The translations under genes and the position numbers were made by a program. The notes below the pieces were generated by a model, which worked only from the letters and a program-made list of their open reading frames with translations, did no database searches and was not told where the DNA came from. Shown here in pieces: positions 31,470 through 38,698 of a stretch of 64,000 nt of DNA (its first letter is position 1; each line of letters begins with the position of its first letter). This DNA is from DAHUXD01 sp963736455. GTDB taxonomy: Bacteria; Acidobacteriota; Thermoanaerobaculia; UBA5066; Gp7-AA6. The stretch is taken from the NCBI GenBank assembly GCA_963736455.1, contig CAVTON010000002.1, positions 1,116,001 through 1,180,000 of the forward strand, read 5' to 3'.

Positions 31470-32786
31470 CTACCGATTCGCGGCTCCGACACCGGTCACG
31501 ACGCGTCCGCCCTTCATGACCCAGTCCACGTTTTCGAGGACGGTCACGCCGGCGAGCGGGTCGCCGGCGACGGCGACGAGGTCCGCGTAGGCGCCCTTCG
31601 CGACGACGCCGATCTGCCCGGTCAGGCCGAGCAGCTCCGCGGCGTTCGACGTGGCGGTCCGGATCGCCTCGATCGGCGTCATGCCGAGCTCGACCTCGTA
31701 GCCGAACTCCTTCGCTTCGTTGAGCTCGGTCCAGGGAAAGCCGCCGGCGTCGGTGCCGAAGACGATCTTCACGCCGGCCTTCCGGCAGTTCTCGAAGGAC
31801 TTCGCCTGGATCTTCACCGACTGACTGCAGATCTCGCAGCCCGCGGCGGCCCGCGGACCCGAGACGTAACGGACGACCGTCAGGGTCGGGCAGAAGACGA
31901 TCCCCTTTTTCGCCATCTCGGCCGCGATCTCCGGCCGGATCGAATCCCCGTGCTCGATCGAGTCGACGCCCGCGTCGACCGCCAGGCGCACGCCGCTGTC
32001 CGACCGGGCGTGGGCGGCGACCTTCACTCCCTTCGCATGGGCTTCGGAGACGACCGCCTCGATCTCGTCCTTCGTCCAGTTGGGCGGCGAATCCACGTAC
32101 CCGTCGGCCGTCAGCCGCAGGCCCCCGGTGTTGGCGTAGACCTTGACCCAGTCGGTGCCGTACGAGATCTGCTCGCGCACGGCCTTGCGGCAGGCGTCGG
32201 CGCCGTCGCAGATCATGACGCCCGTCGGGAACTTCCAGTCGGGCCGGAAATGCGTGATCGGGTACGAGCCCGTCGTCGACAGCGCCGGTCCGACGACCTT
32301 CAGGCGCGGACCCGGGACGACGCCTTCGTTGACCGCGTCGCGGATCGCCACGTCGGCATAGCCCGCTCCCTCGGTCTCGAGATCGCGCATGGTCGTGAAG
32401 CCGTGGGACAGGCCGATCTGCATGGCCCGCACCGCCCGGACGACGCGGTGCGCCGGGTATTCCTTGAGGATCTGGTCCTCGTACTCGCCCGCGGTCGCGT
32501 CGCCCTGCAGGAGGATGTGGGTGTGCGCATCCACGAACCCGGGCAGCAGAACGCGGCCGCCGAGGTCGATGACCGTCGCCCCGGGAGGCACCGCCGTGCC
32601 GACCGAGTCGATCCGGTCGCCGACGACGACGACGACCGGATGCTCGACGTAGCGTCCGGAACGGACGTCGAGCAGACGGGCGGCGCGAACGGCCACGGGG
32701 GCCGGGGGGGCGGCGGGCGGGTCGGCGGCGGAGAGAGGCAGGCTCGCGGTCAGCGCGAGGGCGGCCAGAGCGAGACTTTTTTTCAC
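31470..32786 (-). CDS. Secreted amidohydrolase family protein
   Basis: This 438-residue metal-dependent hydrolase has a signal peptide (residues 1-20, SLALAALALTASLPLSAADP). The metal site is seen in GFVDAHTHILLQGD (HxH), the KVYANTGG lysine, AAHARSD, EHGDSI and FGTDAGGF. It belongs to the imidazolonepropionase/prolidase-like group, whose secreted members often cleave dipeptides or imides; the real substrate is unknown. GTG 32786 has GGAGGA upstream. TAGTCT at 32818-32813 on the minus strand is a possible -10 box with a normal leader. Confidence 0.9.
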   Translation of the reverse strand: MKKSLALAALALTASLPLSAADPPAAPPAPVAVRAARLLDVRSGRYVEHPVVVVVGDRIDSVGTAVPPGATVIDLGGRVLLPGFVDAHTHILLQGDATAGEYEDQILKEYPAHRVVRAVRAMQIGLSHGFTTMRDLETEGAGYADVAIRDAVNEGVVPGPRLKVVGPALSTTGSYPITHFRPDWKFPTGVMICDGADACRKAVREQISYGTDWVKVYANTGGLRLTADGYVDSPPNWTKDEIEAVVSEAHAKGVKVAAHARSDSGVRLAVDAGVDSIEHGDSIRPEIAAEMAKKGIVFCPTLTVVRYVSGPRAAAGCEICSQSVKIQAKSFENCRKAGVKIVFGTDAGGFPWTELNEAKEFGYEVELGMTPIEAIRTATSNAAELLGLTGQIGVVAKGAYADLVAVAGDPLAGVTVLENVDWVMKGGRVVTGVGAANR

Positions 32787-32870
32787 GGTTCCTCCTCGGA
32801 TTCGACCGGAAGAGACTATCGCGACGGGGGGAAGAGGACTCTCGGCCTATTGCGCCGGACGTTACTCTTT

Positions 32871-32937
32871 CGGCATCCCGCCTCGACTACGTCGGGCCGG
32901 GATGCCGACGCGGCGTTTCCCGCCGCGGGGGGGAAAC
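32871..32937. other. Two hairpins between amidohydrolase and padR genes
   Basis: In the 203-base divergent gap, CGGCATCCCG at 32871-32880 pairs exactly with 32898-32907 around a 17-base loop, and GTTTCCC at 32915-32921 pairs with GGGAAAC at 32931-32937. They may be operators for the PadR regulator or leader structures. TAGACT at 32957-32962 and TAGAGA at 32967-32972 are possible -10 boxes for padR. Confidence 0.4.
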
Positions 32938-32989
32938 CTTCTTGCGGGAACCGACGTAGACTCCTGTAGAGAGTCGAGAGGAGAACCCG

Positions 32990-33322
32990 ATGGCGCCTTC
33001 GAAGAGCGACTTGCTGCAGGGAACCCTGGACGTCCTGGTCCTGAAGACCCTTTCCGCCGGGCCGATGCACGGCTGGGGGATCTCCCAGCGGATCCAGCAG
33101 CTTTCCGAGGAAGTGCTGGAGGTCAACCAGGGCTCCCTTTACCCGGCGCTCCACCGCCTGGAGGAGAAGGGCTGGATTTCCGCCGAGTGGGGCAGCTCCG
33201 AGAACAACCGGCGCGCCCGTTTCTACAGCCTGACGCGCGCCGGAAGAAAGCAGCTCGCCGAGGGGACGGAAAGCTGGGAACGGTTCGCGGCGGCGGTCGG
33301 ACGGGTTCTCGCGGCAACCTAG
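32990..33322 (+). CDS. PadR family transcriptional regulator
   Basis: This 110-residue winged-helix repressor begins with the signature KSDLLQGTLDVLVLKTL, followed by HGWGISQRI, EVNQGSLYPALHRLEEKGWI and RARFYSLTRAG. It is the short form of PadR common in Acidobacteriota, where it typically precedes a duplicated permease gene. AGAGGAGA lies 6-12 bases before the ATG. It ends 21 bases before that permease, so it probably controls the pair, perhaps responding to a small ligand. Confidence 0.93.
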   Translation: MAPSKSDLLQGTLDVLVLKTLSAGPMHGWGISQRIQQLSEEVLEVNQGSLYPALHRLEEKGWISAEWGSSENNRRARFYSLTRAGRKQLAEGTESWERFAAAVGRVLAAT

Positions 33323-33343
33323 GAAACGAGCGAGGAGGACGCG

Positions 33344-35998
33344 ATGCTTCGAAAGATCACGAGCAGCCTGGGCGTGCTTTTCGGATCGCGGCGGCGGGAA
33401 CGCGAGCTCGACGAGGAGATCGCCTTCCACCTCGAGCACGAAGTCGAGAAGAACCGCGGGCGCGGAATGTCGCCCGACGAGGCGCGGCGGGCGGCCCTCC
33501 TCGAGTTCGGCGGCGTGGACAAGGCGAAGGACGAATCCCGCGACGCGAGCCGCGCGATGCTGTTCGAGACGGTCCTCCAGGATGCCCGATACGGCTGGCG
33601 CACGCTCCGCAAGAGCCCCGGTTACGCGGCCGCGGCGATCCTGACGCTGGCCCTCGGCATCGGGGCGAACACCGCGATCTTCTCGGTCGTCCACGGCGTG
33701 CTGCTCCAGTCGCTGCCGTACGGCGGCGGGGACCGCCTGGTCCGCCTGCGGGTCGACGCCCCGGGTGCGGGCATCGAGGATGGGCGGTTCGCCGTTCCCG
33801 AGATCGAGGACATGCGTGCGCTCAGCCGGACCGTGGAGGGGATCGTCGAATACCACTCCATGTTCTTCGTGCTCCTCGGCGGCACCGAGCCGCAGCGCGT
33901 CCAGACGGGAGTCGTCTCGGCCAACTACTTCGACACGCTCGGCGTGACCCCGATCCTCGGCCGGACGTTCCTTCCGGGCGAGGACCGGCGCGGCGCCGAG
34001 GCCGTTCTCGTTCTCTCCCACGATTACTGGATGCGCGCTTTCGGCGGCGACCCGTCGGTCGTCGGACGCGTCTTCCAGATGAACGACCGGCCCCACACGG
34101 TCATCGGCGTCCTGCCGCCGATCCCGGGCTATCCCGAGAACAACGACCTCTACATGCCCGTGTCGGCGTGTCCCTTCCGCTCCGATCCGATGATGGACAC
34201 GGACCGCCACATGGGCATGCTCCAGGCGTTCGGGAGGCTCAAGCCCGGCGTGGACCTCGACGCCGCCCGGTCCGATCTCGCCTCCGTCGCGGCGCGCGTC
34301 GCGCGCGATCACCCGGCGGACTATCCGGCCTCGGTTCACTACTCGCTCGCCCCGGTGTCCCTGCGCGAGGAGCTGACCCGGCAGGCGCGGCCGACGTTCC
34401 TGCTTCTGTTCGGAACCGTGGGCCTCGTCCTCCTCCTCGCCTGCGCGAACGTGGCGAATCTGTCGCTCGCGCGGCTGGTGCGCCGGGAGCGCGAGATGGC
34501 GCTCCGCTCGGCGCTCGGCGCGGGCCGCGGCCGTCTGTCGCGCCAGCTTCTGACCGAGAGCCTGCTCGTCTCCCTGACCGGAGGCCTTCTCGGGGTCGCC
34601 TTCGCCGCATCGGGACGAGGGCTGCTCGTCCACTTCGCCAGGCGCTTCACGCCTCGAGCCGCGGAGATCGCGATCGATCTTCCGGTGCTGGTCTTCTCCC
34701 TCGGGGTCTCCCTCGTCGTCGGGATCGCGCTCGGCCTCCTGCCCGCCCTCTCCTCGCGAAGGAGCCTGTCCTCGGCGCTGCAGGACGGGCGCGACTCCTC
34801 GGGTGCGACGCCGGCTCGCCTGCGCGTGCGCAACGTGCTCATCGCCGGACAGGTGGCGATCTCGTTCGTGCTCCTCGTCGGCGCGGGGCTCATGCTGCGC
34901 ACCCTGTGGAAGCTCTCGCACGTCGACACGGGGTTTCACGCCGAGCACGTGTTGACCGCGCGCGTGAGCCTGAACTTCACGCGCTACTCGACCAAGGAGC
35001 AGCGGCTCGAGTTTCAGGACCGTTTGCTCCAACGCCTCTCGGGCGAACCGGGAGTCCTGTCGGTCGCGCTGGCGGGAACCTTCCCCCTGAACGAGGGCGG
35101 GCCGGCCGACGGCCAGTACGACCTCGAGGGACGTCCGGCTCCCTCGGAGGACAAGAAGCCTCACGCCGATTTCCAGCGAGTCAGCGCCGGCTACTTCAGG
35201 ACGATCGGAGTCCCCCTGCTGCGCGGCCGCGCCATCGCCGCCTCCGATCGGTTCGAGGCGCCGATGGTGGCCGTCATCAACGAGCACATGGCCCGGCACG
35301 TCTGGCCGAGCGAGGACCCGGTCGGCAAGCGCATCCGGATCGAGACCGATCGGGGAAAGATGTCCTCGGTCGAGATCGTGGGCGTCGTCGGCGACGTCCG
35401 GCAGTATTCGCTCGCCGCCGCGCCGCTCGACCAGGTCTTCCTCTCGATCCGGCAGTTCACGGGGCTCGGGACCTGCCTCGTCCGCACCGCGGCCGATCCG
35501 CTCCGGCTGGAGCAGGTCGTGCGGGCGGCCGTCCATGCCATCGGTCCCGAGCAGCCGGTCGACCACATCCGCACGCTCGACGAGGTGCGCTCGGGCGTGC
35601 TCGACACCCCTCGCCTGACGGCGACGCTGCTGGCGCTCTTCGCGAGCCTCGCGCTGATCATCACCGCGACCGGGATCGCCGGCGTCATCGGGTTCTCCGT
35701 CGGGCAGCGGCGCCAGGAGTTCGGAATTCGCATGGCGTTGGGCGCCCTGCCCGGAACGGTCCGCGCGATGGTGCTGCGCCAGGGGATGCGCCAGGTTGGA
35801 ATCGGGATGGCGCTCGGCGTCGCCGCGGCCCTCATCCTGACGCGGCTCTGGTCGAGCCTCCTGTACGAGGTGTCCCCGACGGACCCGCCGACGTTTCTGG
35901 TCGTGGCGCTCATGCTGCTCGCGGTCGCGGCGATCGCCTGTTTGATTCCCGCCCGCCGCGCGACCTCGGTCGATCCGATGGTCGCCCTGCGGGGCTGA
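33344..35998 (+). CDS. ADOP-type ABC permease, PadR-linked
   Basis: This 884-residue membrane protein consists of an N-terminal soluble prefix domain (residues 1-70, RRRERELDEEIAFHLEHEVEKNR) and a duplicated MacB/FtsX permease: TM1 near AAAILTLALGIGANTAIF, a periplasmic MacB_PCD domain, three FtsX helices, then the same unit again, ending PARRATSVDPMVALRG. These acidobacterial permeases usually lack a private ATPase and none is adjacent. The prefix domain is absent from the seven permeases at 45028-64000. Substrates are unknown; MacB relatives export peptides, lipoproteins or toxins. Confidence 0.92.
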   Translation: MLRKITSSLGVLFGSRRRERELDEEIAFHLEHEVEKNRGRGMSPDEARRAALLEFGGVDKAKDESRDASRAMLFETVLQDARYGWRTLRKSPGYAAAAILTLALGIGANTAIFSVVHGVLLQSLPYGGGDRLVRLRVDAPGAGIEDGRFAVPEIEDMRALSRTVEGIVEYHSMFFVLLGGTEPQRVQTGVVSANYFDTLGVTPILGRTFLPGEDRRGAEAVLVLSHDYWMRAFGGDPSVVGRVFQMNDRPHTVIGVLPPIPGYPENNDLYMPVSACPFRSDPMMDTDRHMGMLQAFGRLKPGVDLDAARSDLASVAARVARDHPADYPASVHYSLAPVSLREELTRQARPTFLLLFGTVGLVLLLACANVANLSLARLVRREREMALRSALGAGRGRLSRQLLTESLLVSLTGGLLGVAFAASGRGLLVHFARRFTPRAAEIAIDLPVLVFSLGVSLVVGIALGLLPALSSRRSLSSALQDGRDSSGATPARLRVRNVLIAGQVAISFVLLVGAGLMLRTLWKLSHVDTGFHAEHVLTARVSLNFTRYSTKEQRLEFQDRLLQRLSGEPGVLSVALAGTFPLNEGGPADGQYDLEGRPAPSEDKKPHADFQRVSAGYFRTIGVPLLRGRAIAASDRFEAPMVAVINEHMARHVWPSEDPVGKRIRIETDRGKMSSVEIVGVVGDVRQYSLAAAPLDQVFLSIRQFTGLGTCLVRTAADPLRLEQVVRAAVHAIGPEQPVDHIRTLDEVRSGVLDTPRLTATLLALFASLALIITATGIAGVIGFSVGQRRQEFGIRMALGALPGTVRAMVLRQGMRQVGIGMALGVAAALILTRLWSSLLYEVSPTDPPTFLVVALMLLAVAAIACLIPARRATSVDPMVALRG

Positions 35999-36061
35999 TG
36001 AGCCGGGACCGAAAACCGGGGACCGATTTCTCCGTTTAAACGACGGGGGAGGTCCGTTTCG

Positions 36062-36535
36062 ATGGCGACCATTTCGATCACCGTCAACGGGAAGGTCCGG
36101 TCCGTCGAGGCGGCCGATCCGAGCATCCCCCTGCTCTGGGTTCTCCGGGACCGGCTCGGCCTGACGGGCACGAAGTTCGGCTGCGGCGTCGGCGCGTGCG
36201 GCGCGTGCACCGTCCACGTGGACGGCGCGGCGATGCGCTCCTGCCAGGTTCCGCTGTCGTCGCTGTCGGGCCGCCGCGTGACCACGATCGAGGGGCTCTC
36301 CGCCGACGGCACGCATCCGTGCCAGCTCGCCTGGCTGGCGGAGGACGTGGCACAGTGCGGCTACTGTCAGCCCGGGATGATCATGGAGGCGGCCGCGTTG
36401 ATGGCCGGAAAGAAGAAGGCCGCCGCGGCGGAGATCGAGTCGGCGCTCAACAATCACGTCTGCCGCTGTGGCACGTACGGGCGGATGAAGCGGGCCATCC
36501 GGCGGCTGGCTTCCTCGGGCCCGAGAGCGCGATGA
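36062..36535 (+). CDS. Molybdenum hydroxylase 2Fe-2S subunit (IorA-like)
   Basis: This 157-residue electron-transfer subunit has two 2Fe-2S clusters. The plant-type ferredoxin cluster is bound by GCGVGACGACTVHVDG with a fourth Cys in MRSC, and the helical cluster by QCGYCQPGMIM and NNHVCRCGTY. This is the layout of isoquinoline 1-oxidoreductase alpha and related subunits. The stop shares ATGA with the large subunit. GGGGGAGG precedes the ATG. No FAD subunit follows, so electrons probably go directly to a membrane or periplasmic acceptor. Confidence 0.94.
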   Translation: MATISITVNGKVRSVEAADPSIPLLWVLRDRLGLTGTKFGCGVGACGACTVHVDGAAMRSCQVPLSSLSGRRVTTIEGLSADGTHPCQLAWLAEDVAQCGYCQPGMIMEAAALMAGKKKAAAAEIESALNNHVCRCGTYGRMKRAIRRLASSGPRAR

Positions 36536-38694
36536 AGGCGACCCGGCGGCAATTCCTGCGGGCCGGTGCGCTCGGCGGGGCGGCGCTCGTCCTGCGCGTT
36601 CCGCTCTTCGCCGAGGGCGCGGGAGCCGCGGCGCCCTCGCCGTTTTCGCCCAATCAGTGGCTGCGGGTCGGCGCCGACGGGAGCATCACGGCGGTCGTCG
36701 CCCGCTCGGAGATGGGGCAGGGCGTCCGAACCTCGCTCGCCATGATCCTCGCCGAGGAGCTCGAGGTGGACTGGAAGGCGGTCGCCATCGACCAGGCGAT
36801 GCCCGGTCCCGACTACTCGCGGATGAGCACGGGAGGAAGCGGAAGCGTCGAGGGCTCCTGGAAGATGCTCCGCCAGGCCGGCGCGGCCGCCCGCGAGATG
36901 CTGGTGGAGGCGGCGGCCCGGCGCTGGCGCGTGGCGGCTTCCGAGTGCCAGGCCGGCCACGGCAAGGTTCGCCACGGCCCGACCGGGCGCGAGCTCGCGT
37001 ACGGCGCGCTCGTCGGGGAGGCGTCCGCGCTGCCCGTGCCGAAGGATCCGCGCCTCAAGGACCCGAAAGACTTCCGCCTGGTCGGCACCCGCGTGCCGCG
37101 CGTGGACGGTCCGCAGATCGTGCGGGGACGCGCCGCGTACGGTCTCGATACGCGAGTCCCCGGCATGCTCTATGCCGCGATCGAGCGCTCGCCGCTGCCG
37201 GGCGGAAGGCTCGTCCGGTTCGACCAGGCGGCGGCCCGGGCGGTGCCCGGCGTCCGCGACGTCGTGGAGGTCGACGGCGCCGTGGCCGTCCTCGCCGACG
37301 ACACCTTCTCGGCGTTCGCCGGGCGGGACGCGCTCAAGGCGCAGTGCGACGACGGTCCCGCCGCGGGTCTCGACTCGGCGGAGCTCTGGCGGCGCCTCGA
37401 CGAAGCCGCCGATCGGGCCGGCAAGGTGTCGCGCCGGTCGGGTGACGCGGGGACCGCGCTCGCGACGGCGGCGACGCGGATGTCCGCGACCTATCGGACG
37501 CCCTTCCAGGCCCACGCCGCGCTGGAGCCGGGCAACGCGACCGCGCGACCGACGGAAAACGGCGGCTGCGAGATCTGGGCGCCGACGCAGAACCCTCAGC
37601 GCGTCCAGCGCGAGGCCGCGAAGCATCTCGGCGTGGACCCGTCCCGCGTCGCGGTCCACGTCACGCTGCTCGGCGGAGGCTTCGGGCGCCGGCTCGACGC
37701 GGACTATGCGGTCGAGGCCGCCGCCGTGGCCAGAGCGGCGAAGCGCCCGATCCAGGTCGTCTGGTCGCGTCCCGATGACTTTCTGCGCGATCGCCTGCAT
37801 CCGGCCGCGCGCGTCGACGTCGCCGGCGGCCTCGACGCGTCGGGCCGGCTCGTCGCCTGGACGCACCACGCCACGACGTTCCACCTCTCGATGTTCGGGG
37901 CCTACAAGGCCGATGAGGATCCCGAGGGCAACCCCTGGGGCGGATACGACAATCCCTACGACATTCCCAACATCGCGGTGGCATGGAGCGAGATCGAGTC
38001 GCCGATCCCGACGGGGGCCTGGCGCTCCGTCTACTATCCGGCCAACGTCTTCGCGCGCGAGAGCTTTCTCGACGAGCTCGCCGGGCGCGCCGGAGAGGAC
38101 CCCCTCGCCTTCCGACTGGCGATGCTCGGAGGATCGGCGCCGGCGGCCGTCGGCAGGCAGCGGTTCGATCGGCCGGGCCTCGCCCGGGTGCTGGGCCTCG
38201 CGGCGGAGAAGGCCGGCTGGGGATCGCCGGCGCCGCAGCGCGCCGGACGGCGCTCCGGCCGCGGGCTCGCGTGCAACGTGTACGACGGCGGCACCCTCAT
38301 CGCCCAGGTCGCCGACGTCTCGGTCGGGAGCGGCGGAGACGTCGTCGTCCATCGGGTCGTGACCGCCGTCGACTGCGGCCGCGCCGTCAATCCCCTCGGC
38401 GTCGAAGGGCAGATCGAGAGCGGCGTTCTCTGGGGTCTCTCCTATGCGCTCAAGGGCGAGGTCACGATTTCCGGCGGACGGGTGGTCCAGACGGGCTTCG
38501 CCGAATATCCGCTGATGACGCTCGCGGAGACGCCCGATCTGGAGACCCTCATCGTCCCCACCGAAGGCGGCGCGCCCACGGGAATGGGTGAGATCCCGGT
38601 GCCGTGCGTGGCCCCGGCGGTCGGAAACGCGCTCTACGACGCGACGAAGAAACGGATCCGGCGCCTGCCCGTCCGTCCGGCCGAGCTTTCCTGA
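36532..38694 (+). CDS. Molybdopterin-binding hydroxylase large subunit (IorB-like)
   Basis: This 720-residue catalytic subunit belongs to the xanthine dehydrogenase family. It has a twin-arginine signal (TRRQFLRAGALGGAALVL), so the holoenzyme is folded with its cofactor before export to the periplasm together with the small subunit. SEMGQGVRTSLAMILAEEL, GGGFGRRLDADYAVEAA and the C-terminal MGEIPVPCVAPAVGNAL, with the expected active-site Glu, are all present. The natural substrate is probably an aldehyde or N-heterocycle, not determinable. It is convergent with the sensor kinase, 4 bases apart. Confidence 0.93.
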   Translation: MKATRRQFLRAGALGGAALVLRVPLFAEGAGAAAPSPFSPNQWLRVGADGSITAVVARSEMGQGVRTSLAMILAEELEVDWKAVAIDQAMPGPDYSRMSTGGSGSVEGSWKMLRQAGAAAREMLVEAAARRWRVAASECQAGHGKVRHGPTGRELAYGALVGEASALPVPKDPRLKDPKDFRLVGTRVPRVDGPQIVRGRAAYGLDTRVPGMLYAAIERSPLPGGRLVRFDQAAARAVPGVRDVVEVDGAVAVLADDTFSAFAGRDALKAQCDDGPAAGLDSAELWRRLDEAADRAGKVSRRSGDAGTALATAATRMSATYRTPFQAHAALEPGNATARPTENGGCEIWAPTQNPQRVQREAAKHLGVDPSRVAVHVTLLGGGFGRRLDADYAVEAAAVARAAKRPIQVVWSRPDDFLRDRLHPAARVDVAGGLDASGRLVAWTHHATTFHLSMFGAYKADEDPEGNPWGGYDNPYDIPNIAVAWSEIESPIPTGAWRSVYYPANVFARESFLDELAGRAGEDPLAFRLAMLGGSAPAAVGRQRFDRPGLARVLGLAAEKAGWGSPAPQRAGRRSGRGLACNVYDGGTLIAQVADVSVGSGGDVVVHRVVTAVDCGRAVNPLGVEGQIESGVLWGLSYALKGEVTISGGRVVQTGFAEYPLMTLAETPDLETLIVPTEGGAPTGMGEIPVPCVAPAVGNALYDATKKRIRRLPVRPAELS

Positions 38695-38698
38695 GCTC

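Noticed and set aside
32816..36457. Very long open frames opposite known genes, such as a 1213-codon minus-strand frame
   Set aside because: They are antisense shadows of the high-GC permease gene with Arg/Gly/Ala-rich translation and no family motifs.
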